DNA from: Perilla frutescens
Taxonomy: Eukaryota > Streptophyta > Magnoliopsida > Lamiales > Lamiaceae
Direction: 5' to 3'
Assembly (NCBI GenBank): GCA_026008535.1
Contig: BRKX01000014.1
Span: 55,291,006-55,355,005, forward strand
DNA length: 64,000 nt
Shown: positions 34,476-46,749 of the stretch, one piece after another
Position numbering within the stretch: the stretch's first letter is position 1
How the letters are laid out: each line of letters starts with the position of its first letter
Notes under the pieces: generated by a model
Databases searched by the model: none
Told to the model about the DNA's origin: nothing
Seen by the model: only the letters and a program-made list of their open reading frames with translations
Program-made: the position numbers and the translations under genes

Positions 34476-37400
34476 ATCAATCCATATGATCATATATGCC
34501 TAATTCGTCCACTTTTGAAAAAATCAAATTTTTGAGCCCGCCCAAAGGGGTATCCCTTTGGCCGGTGGCCAGATTTGGCCCCGTTTTCTGGCAGCCGTTA
34601 GTAAAACGGCTATAAATTTCTCCAGAAGTAAGCTTTACCCGTGATTCTTATTGCGTTGGATTCCTAACTCAAATATCTACCCTACAAAAAGTCGAACCCG
34701 TAGAAACATTATTGGAGTCGGCCTCTAGGTGATTATAAAGTTGATTTCCAAAACCGTCGCCTCTTATGTAGGGATCGGGGTGAACGTCGGGTTTTTCATT
34801 GAGTCTAGCATTTTTGAACACTAGAGTCCATTATGAATCAATCCATATGATCATATATGCCTAATCCGTCCACTTTTGAAAAAATCAAATTTTTGAGCCC
34901 GCCCAAAGGGGTACCCCTTTGGCCGGTGGCCAGATTTGGCCCCGTTTTCTGGCAGCCGTCAGTAAAACGGCTATAACTCTCTCCAGAAGTAAGCTTTACC
35001 TGTGATTCTTGTTGCGTTGGATTCCTAACTCAAATACCTACCCTACCAAAAGTCGAACCGATAGAAACCCTATTTGAGTCGGCCTCTAGGTGATTATCAA
35101 GTTGATTTCCAAAAACGTCGCCTCTTATGTAGGGATCGGGGTGAACGTCGGGTTTTTCATTGAGTCTAGCATTTTTGAACACTAGAGTCCATTATGAATC
35201 AATCCATATGATCATATATGCCTAATTCGTCCACTTTTGAAAAAATCAAATTTTTGAGCCCGCCCAAAGGGGTACCCCTTTGGCCGGTGGCCAGATTTGG
35301 CCCCGTTTTCTGGCAGCCGTCAGTAAAACGGCTATAACTCTCTCCAGAAGTAAGCTTTACCTGTGATTCTTGTTGCGTTGGATTCCTAACTCAAATACCT
35401 ACCCTACCAAAAGTCGAACCGGTAGAAACCCTATTTGAGTCGGCCTCTAGGTGATTATCAAGTTGATTTCCAAAACCGTCGCCTCTTATGTAGGGATCGG
35501 GGTGAACGTCGGGTTTTTCATTGAGTCTAGCATTTTTGAACACTAGAGTCCATTATGAATCAATCCATATGATCATATATGCCTAATTCGTCCACTTTTG
35601 AAAAAATCAAATTTTTGAGCCCGCCCAAAGGGGTACCCCTTTGGCCGGTGGCCAGATTTGGCCCCGTTTTCTGGCAGCCGTCAGTAAAACGGCTATAACT
35701 CTCTCCAGAAGTAAGCTTTACCTGTGATTCTTGTTGCGTTGGATTCCTAACTCAAATACCTACCCTACCAAAAGTCGAACCGGTAGAAACCCTATTGGAG
35801 TCGGCCTCTAGGTGATTATCAAGTTGATTTCCAAAACCATCGCCTCTTATGTAGGGATCGGGGTGAACGTCGGGTTTTTCATTGAGTCTAGCATTTTTGA
35901 ACACTAGAGTCCATTATGAATCAATCCATATGATCATATATGCCTAATCCGTCCACTTTTGAAAAAATCAAATTTTTGAGCCCGCCCAAAGGGGTACCCC
36001 TTTGGCCGGTGGCCAGATTTGGCCTCGTTTTCTGGCAGTCGTTAGTAAAACGGCAATAACTCTCTCCAGAAGTAAGCTTTACTCGTGATTCATGTTGCGT
36101 TGGATTCCTAACTCAAATATCTACCCTACCAAAAGTCGAACCGGTAGAAACCCTATTTCAGTCCGCCTCTAGGTGATTATCAAGTTGATTTCCAAAATCG
36201 TCACCAATTATGTAGGGATCGGGGTGAACGTCGGGTTTTTCATTGAGTCTAGCATTTTTGAACACTAGAGTCCATTATGAATCAATCCATATGATCATAT
36301 ATGCCTAAGCCGTCCACTTTTGAAAAAATCAAATTTTTGAGCCCGCGCAAAGGTGTACCCCTTTGGCCGGTGGCCAGATTTGGCCCCGTTTTCTGGCAGC
36401 CGTCAGTAAAACGGCTATAACTCTCTCTAGAAGTAAGCTTGACCCGAGATTCTTGTTGCGTTGGATTCCTAACTCAAATATCTACCCTACCAAAAGTCGA
36501 ACCGGTAAAAACCCTATTGGAGTCGGCCTCTAGGTGATTATCAAGTTGATTTCCAAAACCGTCGCCTCTTATGTAGGGATCGGGGTGAACGTGGGGTTTT
36601 TCATTGAGTCTAGCATTTTTGAACACTAGAATCCATTATGAATCAATCCATATGATCATATATGCCTAATCCATCCACTTTTGAAAAAATCAAATTTTTG
36701 AGCCCGCCCAAAGGGGTATCCCTTTGGCCGGTGGCCAGATTTGGCCCCGTTTTCTGGCAGCCGTTAGTAAAACGGCTATAACTTTCTCCAGAAGTAAGCT
36801 TTACCCGTGATTCTTATTGCGTTGGATTCCTAACTCAAATATCTACCCTACCAAAAGTCGAACCGGTAGAAACATTATTGGAGTCGGCCTCTAGGTGATT
36901 ATAAAGTTGATTTCCAAAAGCGTCGCCTCTTATGTAGGGATCGGGGTGAACGTCGGGTTTTTCATTGAGTCTAGCATTTTTGAACACTAGAGTCCATTAT
37001 GAATCAATCCATATGATCATATATGCCTAATCCGTCCACTTTTGAAAAAATCAAATTTTTGAGCCCGCCCAAAGGGGTACCCCTTTGGCCGGTGGCCAGA
37101 TTTGGCCCCGTTTTCTGGCAGCCGTCAGTAAAACGGCTATAACTCTCTCCAGAAGTAAGCTTTACCTGTGATTCTTGTTGCGTTGGATTCCTAACTCAAA
37201 TACCTACCCTACCAAAAGTCGAACCGGTAGAAACCCTATTTGAGTCGGCCTCTAGGTGATTATCAAGTTGATTTCCAAAAACGTCGCCTCTTATGTAGGG
37301 ATCGGGGTGAACGTCGGGTTTTTCATTGAGTCTAGCATTTTTGAACACTAGAGTCCATTATGAATCAATCCATATGATCATATATGCCTAATTCGTCCAC

Positions 37401-39529
37401 TTTTGAAAAAATCAAATTTTTGAGCCCGCCCAAAGGGGTACCCCTTTGGCCGGTGGCCAGATTTGGCCCCGTTTTCTGGCAGCCGTCAGTAAAACGGCTA
37501 TAACTCTCTCCAGAAGTAAGCTTTACCTGTGATTCTTGTTGCGTTGGATTCCTAACTCAAATACCTACCCTACCAAAAGTCGAACCGGTAGAAACCCTAT
37601 TGGAGTCGGCCTCTAGGTGATTATCAAGTTGATTTCCAAAACCATCGCCTCTTATGTAGGGATCGGGGTGAACGTCGGGTTTTTCATTGAGTCTAGCATT
37701 TTTGAACACTAGAGTCCATTATGAATCAATCCATATGATCATATATGCCTAATCCGTCCACTTTTGAAAAAATCAAATTTTTGAGCCCGCCCAAAGGGGT
37801 ACCCCTTTGGCCGGTGGCCAGATTTGGCCTCGTTTTCTGGCAGCCGTTAGTAAAACGGCAATAACTCTCTCCAGAAGTAAGCTTTACTCGTGATTCATGT
37901 TGCGTTGGATTCCTAACTCAAATATCTACCCTACCAAAAGTCGAACCGGTAGAAACCCTATTTCAGTCCGCCTCTAGGTGATTATCAAGTTGATTTCCAA
38001 AATCGTCACCAATTATGTAGGGATCGGGGTGAACGTCGAGTTTTTCATTGAGTCTAGCATTTTTGAACACTAGAGTCCATTATGAATCAATCCATATGAT
38101 CATATATGCCTAAGCCGTCCACTTTTGAAAAAATCAAATTTTTGAGCCCGCGCAAAGGTGTACCCCTTTGGCCGGTGGCCAGATTTGGCCCCGTTTTCTG
38201 GCAGCCGTCAGTAAAACGGCTATAACTCTCTCTAGAAGTAAGCTTGACCCGAGATTCTTGTTGCGTTGGATTCCTAACTCAAATATATACCCTACCAAAA
38301 GTCGAACCGGTAAAAACCCTATTGGAGTCGGCCTTTAGGTGATTATCAAGTTGATTTCCAAAACCGTCGCCTCTTATGTAGGGATCGGGGTGAACGTGGG
38401 GTTTTTCATTGAGTCTAGCATTTTTGAACACTAGAATCCATTATGAATCAATCCATATGATCATATATGCCTAATCCATCCACTTTTGAAAAAATCAAAT
38501 TTTTGAGCCCGCCCAAAGGGGTATCCCTTTGGCCGGTGGCCAGATTTGGCCCCGTTTTCTGGCAGCCGTTAGTAAAACGGCTATAACTTTCTCCAGAAGT
38601 AAGCTTTACCCGTGATTCTTATTGCGTTGGATTCCTAACTCAAATATCTACCCTACCAAAAGTCGAACCGGTAGAAACATTATTGGAGTCGGCCTCTAGG
38701 TGATTATAAAGTTGATTTCCAAAACCGTCGCCTCTTATGTAGGGATCGGGGTGAACGTCGGGTTTTTCATTGAGTCTAGCATTTTTGAACACTAGAGTCC
38801 ATTATGAATCAATCCATATGATCATATATGCCTAATCCGTCCACTTTTGAAAAAATCAAATTTTTGAGCCCGCCCAAAGGGGTACCCCTTTGGCCGGTGG
38901 CCAGATTTGGCCCCGTTTTCTGGCAGCCGTCAGTAAAACGGCTATAACTCTCTCCAGAAGTAAGCTTTACCTGTGATTCTTGTTGCGTTGGATTCCTAAC
39001 TCAAATACCTACCCTACCAAAAGTCGAACCGGTAGAAACCCTATTTGAGTCGGCCTCTAGGTGATTATCAAGTTGATTTCCAAAAACGTCGCCTCTTATG
39101 TAGGGATCGGGGTGAACGTCGGGTTTTTCATTGAGTCTAGCATTTTTGAACACTAGAGTCCATTATGAATCAATCCATATGATCATATATGCCTAATTCG
39201 TCCACTTTTGAAAAAATCAAATTTTTGAGCCCGCCCAAAGGGGTACCCCTTTGGCCGGTGGCCAGATTTGGCCCCGTTTTCTGGCAGCCGTCAGTAAAAC
39301 GGCTATAACTCTCTCCAGAAGTAAGCTTTACCTGTGATTCTTGTTGCGTTGGATTCCTAACTCAAATACCTACCCTACCAAAAGTCGAACCGGTAGAAAC
39401 CCTATTTGAGTCGGCCTCTAGGTGATTATCAAGTTGATTTCCAAAACCGTCGCCTCTTATGTAGGGATCGGGGTGAACGTCGGGTTTTTCATTGAGTCTA
39501 GCATTTTTGAACACTAGAGTCCATTATGA
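34476..39529. repeat. P-Q-R-T-U module, three rounds with R copy-number change
   Basis: Round 1 is 34476 (P), 34837 (Q), 35198 (R), 35559 (R'), 35920 (T) and 36281 (U). Round 2 is 36642 (P), 37003 (Q), 37364 (R'), 37725 (T) and 38086 (U). Round 3 begins 38447 (P), 38808 (Q), 39169 (R) and continues into another R' at 39530. CACCAATTATG in the T monomers is 1805 bp apart (36205 and 38010). U copies share GAGCCCGCGC, CTCTCTAGAAG and AGCTTGACCCG. R' is R with CTATTGGAGTCGG. The module is a reordered relative of the Q-R-S-T-U unit at 29424, with S absent and P added. Confidence 0.88.
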
Positions 39530-41695
39530 ATCAATCCATATGATCATATATGCCTAATTCGTCCACTTTTGAAAAAATCAAATTTTTGAGCCCGCCCAAA
39601 GGGGTACCCCTTTGGCCGGTGGCCAGATTTGGCCCCGTTTTCTGGCAGCCGTCAGTAAAACGGCTATAACTCTCTCCAGAAGTAAGCTTTACCTGTGATT
39701 CTTGTTGCGTTGGATTCCTAACTCAAATACCTACCCTACCAAAAGTCGAACCGGTAGAAACCCTATTGGAGTCGGCCTCTAGGTGATTATCAAGTTGATT
39801 TCCAAAACCGTCACCTCTTATGTAGGGATCGGGGTGAACGTCGGGTTTTTCATTGAGTCTAGCATTTTTGAACACTAGAGTCCATTATGAATCAATCCAT
39901 ATGATCATATATGCCTAATCCGTCCACTTGTGAAAAAATCAAATTTTTGAGCCTGCCCAAAGGGGTACCCCTTTGGCCGGTGGCCAGATTTGGCCCCGTT
40001 TTCTGGCAGCCGTCAGTAAAACGGCTATAACTCTCTCCAGAAGTAAGCTTTACCCGAGATTCTTGTTGCGTTGGATTCCTAACTCAAATATCTACCCTAC
40101 CAAAAGTCGAACCGGTAAAAACCCTATTGGAGTCGGCCTCTAGGTGATTATCAAGTTGATTTCCAAAACCGTCGCCTCTTATGTAGGGATCGGGGTGAAC
40201 GTCGGGTTTTTCATTGAGTCTAGCATTTTTGAACACTAGAGTCCATTATGAATCAATCCATATGATCATATATGCCTAATTCGTCCACTTTTGAAAAAAT
40301 CAAATTTTTGAGCCCGCCCAAAGGGGTACCCCTTTGGCCGGTGGCCAGATTTGGCCCCGTTTTCTGGCAGCCGTCAGTAAAACGGCTATAACTCTCTCCA
40401 GAAGTAAGCTTTACCTGTGATTCTTGTTGCGTTGGATTCCTAACTCAAATACCTACCCTACCAAAAGTCGAACCGGTAGAAACCCTATTGGAGTCGGCCT
40501 CTAGGTGATTATCAAGTTGATTTCCAAAACCGTCACCTCTTATGTAGGGATCGGGGTGAACGTCGGGTTTTTCATTGAGTCTAGCATTTTTGAACACTAG
40601 AGTCCATTATGAATCAATCCATATGATCATATATGCCTAATCCGTCCACTTGTGAAAAAATCAAATTTTTGAGCCTGCCCAAAGGGGTACCCCTTTGGCC
40701 GGTGGCCAGATTTGGCCCCGTTTTCTGGCAGCCGTCAGTAAAACGGCTATAACTCTCTCCAGAAGTAAGCTTTACCCGAGATTCTTGTTGCGTTGGATTC
40801 CTAACTCAAATATCTACCCTACCAAAAGTCGAACCGGTAAAAACCCTATTGGAGTCGGCCTCTAGGTGATTATCAAGTTGATTTCCAAAACCGTCGCCTC
40901 TTATGTAGGGATCGGGGTGAACGTCGGGTTTTTCATTGAGTCTAGCATTTTTGAACACTAGAGTCCATTATGAATCAATCCATATGATCATATATGCCTA
41001 ATTCGTCCACTTTTGAAAAAATCAAATTTTTGAGCCCGCCCAAAGGGGTACCCCTTTGGCCGGTGGCCAGATTTGGCCCCGTTTTCTGGCAGCCGTCAGT
41101 AAAACGGCTATAACTCTCTCCAGAAGTAAGCTTTACCTGTGATTCTTGTTGCGTTGGATTCCTAACTCAAATACCTACCCTACCAAAAGTCGAACCGGTA
41201 GAAACCCTATTGGAGTCGGCCTCTAGGTGATTATCAAGTTGATTTCCAAAACCGTCACCTCTTATGTAGGGATCGGGGTGAACGTCGGGTTTTTCATTGA
41301 GTCTAGCATTTTTGAACACTAGAGTCCATTATGAATCAATCCATATGATCATATATGCCTAATCCGTCCACTTGTGAAAAAATCAAATTTTTGAGCCTGC
41401 CCAAAGGGGTACCCCTTTGGCCGGTGGCCAGATTTGGCCCCGTTTTCTGGCAGCCGTCAGTAAAACGGCTATAACTCTCTCCAGAAGTAAGCTTTACCCG
41501 AGATTCTTGTTGCGTTGGATTCCTAACTCAAATATCTACCCTACCAAAAGTCGAACCGGTAAAAACCCTATTGGAGTCGGCCTCTAGGTGATTATCAAGT
41601 TGATTTCCAAAACCGTCGCCTCTTATGTAGGGATCGGGGTGAACGTGGGGTTTTTCATTGAGTCTAGCATTTTTGAACACTAGAATCCATTATGA
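39530..41695. repeat. Dimeric HOR R'-V, period 722 bp, three copies
   Basis: Dimers start at 39530, 40252 and 40974. Their second monomers are at 39891, 40613 and 41335. The CACTTGTGAAAA marker lies at exact 722-bp steps. V monomers also share GAGCCTGCCC, CCCGAGATTC and GGTAAAAACCC. The third V differs near its end, with GTGAACGTGGGG and CTAGAATCC, which normally precede a P monomer, and a P monomer does follow at 41696. The two internal dimers look almost identical, so this is a very recent local amplification. Confidence 0.93.
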
Positions 41696-43861
41696 ATCAA
41701 TCCATATGATCATATATGCCTAATCCGTCCACTTTTGAAAAAATCAAATTTTTGAGCCCGCCCAAAGGGGTATCCCTTTGGCCTGTGGCCAGATTTGGCC
41801 CCGTTTTCTGGCAGCCGTTAGTAAAACGGCTATAACTTTCTCCAGAAGTAAGCTTTACCCGTGATTCTTATTGCGTTGGATTCCTAACTCAAATATCTAC
41901 CCTACCAAAAGTCGAACCGGTAGAAACCCTATTGGAGTCGGCCCCTAGGTGATTATAAAGTTGATTTCCAAAACCGTCGCCTCTTATGTAGGGATCGGGG
42001 TGAACGTCGGGTTTTTCATTGAGTCTAGCATTTTTGAACACTAGAGTCCATTATGAATCAATCCATATGATCATATATGCCTAATCCGTCCACTTTTGAA
42101 AAAATCAAATTTTTGAGCCCGTCCAAAGGGGTACCCCTTTGGCCGGTGGCCAGATTTGGCCCCGTTTTCTGGCAGCCGTCAGTAAAACGGCTATAACTCT
42201 CTCCAGAAGTAAGCTTTACCTGTGATTCTTGTTGCGTTGGATTCCTAACTCAAATACCTACCCTACCAAAAGTCGAACCGGTAGAAACCCTATTTGAGTC
42301 GGCCTCTAGGTGATTATCAAGTTGATTTCCAAAAACGTCGCCTCTTATGTAGGGATCGGGGTGAACGTCGGGTTTTTCATTGAGTCTAGCATTTTTGAAC
42401 ACTAGAGTCCATTATGAATCAATCCATATGATCATATATGCCTAATCCGTCCACTTTTGAAAAAATCAAATTTTTGAGCCCGCCCAAAGGGGTACCCCTT
42501 TGGCCGGTGGCCAGATTTGGCCCCGTTTTCTGGCAGCCGTCAGTAAAACGGCTATAACTCTCTCCAGAAGTAAGCTTTACCTGTGATTCTTGTTGCGTTG
42601 GATTCCTAACTCAAATACCTACCCTACCAAAAGTCGAACCGGTAGAAACCCTATTTGAGTCGGCCTCTAGGTGATTATCAAGTTGATTTCCAAAACCGTC
42701 GCCTCTTATGTAGGGATCGGGGTGAACGTCGGGTTTTTCATTGAGTCTAGCATTTTTGAACACTAGAGTCCATTATGAATCAATCCATATGATCATATAT
42801 GCCTAATTCGTCCACTTTTGAAAAAATCAAATTTTTGAGCCCGCCCAAAGGGGTACCCCTTTGGCCGGTGGCCAGATTTGGCCCCGTTTTCTGGCAGCAG
42901 TCAGTAAAACAGCTATAACTCTCTCCAGAAGTAAGCTTTACCCGAGATTCTTGTTGCGTTGGATTCCTAACTCAAATACCTACCCTACCAAAAGTCGAAC
43001 CGGTAGAAACCCTATTTGAGTCGGCCTCTAGGTGATTATCAAGTTGATTTCCAAAAACGTCGCCTCTTATGTAGGGATCGGGGTGAACGTCGGGTTTTTC
43101 ATTGAGTCTAGCATTTTTGAACACTAGAGTCCATTATGAATCAATCCATATGATCATATATGCCTAATTCGTCCACTTTTGAAAAAATCAAATTTTTGAG
43201 CCCGCCCAAAGGGGTACCCCTTTGGCCGGTGGCCAGATTTGGCCCCGTTTTCTGGCAGCCGTCAGTAAAACGGCTATAACTCTCTCCAGAAGTAAGCTTT
43301 ACCTGTGATTCTTGTTGCGTTGGATTCCTAACTCAAATACCTACCCTACCAAAAGTCGAACCGGTAGAAACCCTATTGGAGTCGGCCTCTAGGTGATTAT
43401 CAAGTTGATTTCCAAAACCGTCAACTCTTATGTAGGGATCAGGGTGAACGTGAGGTTTTTCATTGAGTCTAGCATTTTTGAACACTAGAATCCATTATGA
43501 ATCAATCCATATGATCATATATGCCTAATCCGTCCACTTTTGAAAAAATCAAATTTTTGAGCCTGCCCAAAGGGGTACCCCTTTGGCCGGTGGCCAGATT
43601 TGGCCCCGTTTTCTGGCAGCCGTCAGTAAAACAGCTATAACTCTCTCCAGAAGTAAGCTTTACCCGAGATTCTTGTTGCGTTGGATTCCTAACTCAAATA
43701 TCTACCCTACCAAAAGTCGAACCGGTAGAAACCCTATTTGAGTCGGCCTCTAGGTGATTATCAAGTTGATTTCCAAAACCGTCGCCTCTTATGTAGGGAT
43801 CGGGGTGAACGTCGGGTTTTTCATTGAGTCTAGCATTTTTGAACACTAGAGTCCATTATGA

Positions 43862-46027
43862 ATCAATCCATATGATCATATATGCCTAATCCGTCCACTT
43901 TTGAAAAAATCAAATTTTTGAGCCCGCCCAAAGGGGTACCCCTTTGGCCGGTGGCCAGATTTGGCCCCGTTTTCTGGCAGCCGTCAGTAAAACGGCTATA
44001 ACTCTCTCCAGAAGTAAGCTTTACCTGTGATTCTTGTTGCGTTGGATTCCTAACTCAAATACCTACCCTACCAAAAGTCGAACCGGTAGAAACCCTATTG
44101 GAGTCGGCCTCTAGGTGATTATCAAGTTGATTTCCAAAACCGTCACCTCTTATGTAGGGATCGGGGTGAACGTCGGGTTTTTCATTGAGTCTAGCATTTT
44201 TGAACACTAGAGTCCATTATGAATCAATCCATATTGTCATATATGCCTAATCCGTCCACTTGTGAAAAAATCAAATTTTTGAGCCTGCCCAAAGGGGTAC
44301 CCCTTTGGCCGGTGGCCAGATTTGGCCCCGTTTTCTGGCAGCCGTCAGTAAAACGGCTATAACTCTCTCCAGAAGTAAGCTTTACCCGAGATTCTTGTTG
44401 CGTTGGATTCCTAACTCAAATATCTACTCTACCAAAAGTCGAACCGGTAAAAACCCTATTGGAGTCGGCCTCTAGGTGATTATCAAGTTGATTTCCAAAA
44501 CCGTCGCCTCTTATGTAGGGATCGGGGTGAACGTGGGGTTTTTCATTGAGTCTAGCATTTTTGAACACTAGAATCCATTATGAATCAATCCATATGATCA
44601 TATATGCCTAATCCGTCCACTTTTGAAAAAATCAAATTTTTAAGCCCGCCCAAAGGGGTATCCCTTTGGCCGGTGGCCAGATTTGGCCCCGTTTTCTGGC
44701 AGCCGTTAGTAAAACGGCTATAACTTTCTACAAAAGTAAGCTTTACCCGTGATTCTTATTGCGTTGGATTCCTAACTCAAATATCTACCCTACCAAAAGT
44801 CGAACCGGTAGAAACCCTATTGGAGTCGGCCTCTAGGTGATTATAAAGTTGATTTCCAAAATCGTCGCCTCTTATGTAGGGATCGGGGTGAACGTGGGGT
44901 TTTTCATTGAGTCTAGCATTTTTGAACACTAGAGTCCATTATGAATCAATCCATATGATCATATATGCCTAATCCGTCCACTTTTGAAAAAATCAAATTT
45001 TTGAGCCCGCCCAAAGGGGTACCCCTTTGGCCGGTGGCCAGATTTGGCCCCGTTTTCTGGCAGCCGTCAGTAAAACGGCTATAACTCTCTCCAGAAGTAA
45101 GCTTTACCTGTGATTCTTGTTGCGTTGGATTCCTAACTCAAATACCTACCCTACCAAAAGTCGAACCGGTAGAAACCCTATTGGAGTCGGCCTCTAGGTG
45201 ATTATCAAGTTGATTTCCAAAACCGTCACCTCTTATGTAGGGATCGGGGTGAACGTCGGGTTTTTCATTGAGTCTAGCATTTTTGAACACTAGAGTCCAT
45301 TATGAATCAATCCATATGATCATATATGCCTAATCCGTCCACTTGTGAAAAAATCAAATTTTTGAGCCTGCCCAAAGGGGTACCCCTTTGGCCGGTGGCC
45401 AGATTTGGCCCCGTTTTCTGGCAGCCGTCAGTAAAACGGCTATAACTCTCTCCAGAAGTAAGCTTTACCCGAGATTCTTGTTGCGTTGGATTCCTAACTC
45501 AAATATCTACTCTACCAAAAGTCGAACCGGTAAAAACCCTATTGGAGTCGGCCTCTAGGTGATTATCAAGTTGATTTCCAAAACCATCGCCTCTTATGTA
45601 GGGATCGGGGTGAACGTGGGGTTTTTCATTGAGTCTAGCATTTTTGAACACTAGAATCCATTATGAATCAATCCATATGATCATATATGCCTAATCCGTC
45701 CACTTTTGAAAAAATCAAATTTTTGAGCCCGCCCAAAGGGGTATCCCTTTGGCCGGTGGCCAGATTTGGCCCCGTTTTCTGGCAGCCGTTAGTAAAACGG
45801 CTATAACTTTCTCCAGAAGTAAGCTTTACCCGTGATTCTTATTGCGTTGGATTCCTAACTCAAATATCTACCCTACCAAAAGTCGAACCGGTAGAAACCC
45901 TATTGGAGTCGGCCTCTAGGTGATTATAAAGTTGATTTCCAAAACCGTCGCCTCTTATGTAGGGATCGGGGTGAACGTCGGGTTTTTCATTGAGTCTAGC
46001 ATTTTTGAACACTAGAGTCCATTATGA
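43862..46027. repeat. Trimeric HOR R'-V-P, period 1083 bp, two copies
   Basis: Copy 1 is 43862, 44223 and 44584; copy 2 is 44945, 45306 and 45667. CACTTGTGAAAA is 1083 bp apart. Both V monomers share TCTACTCTACC and GTGAACGTGGGG, and both P monomers share GGGGTATCCC, ATTATTG-free CCCTATTGGAG and ATTATAAAG. Copy 1 carries private changes: CCATATTGTCAT in V, and TTTTTAAGCCC, CTTTCTACAAAAG and AAAATCGTCG in P. The run 40974-42056 has the same R'-V-P order, so the trimer is an extension of the dimer HOR. Confidence 0.9.
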
Positions 46028-46749
46028 ATCAATCCATATGATCATATATGCCTAATCCATCCACTTTTGAAAAAATCAAATTTTTGAGCCCGCCCAAAGG
46101 GGTACCCCTTTGGCCGGTGGCCAGATTTGGCCCCGTTTTCTGGCAGCCGTCAGTAAAACGGCTATAACTCTCTCCAGAAGTAAGCTTTACCAGTGATTCT
46201 TGTTGCGTTGGATTCCTAACTCAAATACCTACCCTACCAAATGTCGAACCGGTAGAAACCCTATTTGAGTCGGCCTCTAGGTGATTATCAAGTTGATTTC
46301 CAAAACCGTCGCCTCTTATGTAGGGATCGGGGTGAACGTCGGGTTTTTCATTGAGTCTAGCATTTTTGAACACTAGAGTCCATTATGAATCAATCCATAT
46401 GATCATATATGCCTAATTCGTCCACTTTTGAAAAAATCAAATTTTTGAGCCCGCCCAAAGGGGTACCCCTTTGGCCGGTGGCCAGATTTGGCCCCGTTTT
46501 CTGGCAGCCGTCAGTAAAACGGCTATAACTCTCTCCAGAAGTAAGCTTTACCTGTGATTCTTGTTGCGTTGGATTCCTAACTCAAATACCTACCCTACCA
46601 AAAGTCGAACCGGTAGAAACCCTATTGGAGTCGGCCTCTAGGTGATTATCAAGTTGATTTCCAAAACCGTCGCCTCTTATGTAGGGATCGGGGTGAACGT
46701 CGGGTTTTTCATTGAGTCTAGCATTTTTGAACACTAGAGTCCATTATGA

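Larger units (their letters stand above)
26173..46749. repeat. Domain IV: homogeneous block of monomer types P to V in shuffled HORs
   Basis: This domain has 57 monomers, starting at 26173, 26534, 26896, 27257, 27618, 27980, 28341, 28702, 29063, 29424, 29785, 30145, 30506, 30867, 31228, 31589, 31950, 32311, 32672, 33033, 33394, 33755, 34116, 34476, 34837, 35198, 35559, 35920, 36281, 36642, 37003, 37364, 37725, 38086, 38447, 38808, 39169, 39530, 39891, 40252, 40613, 40974, 41335, 41696, 42057, 42418, 42779, 43140, 43501, 43862, 44223, 44584, 44945, 45306, 45667, 46028 and 46389. Types: P has GGGGTATCCC and ATTATAAAG; Q has CCTGTGATTC, AATACC and AAAACGTCG; R has CCTAATTCG and AATACC; S has TCTACTCTACC; T has GGCAATAAC and CACCAATTATG; U has CCTAAGCCG and CCCGAGATTC; V has CACTTGTGAAAA and GAGCCTGCCC. 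Confidence 0.93.
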
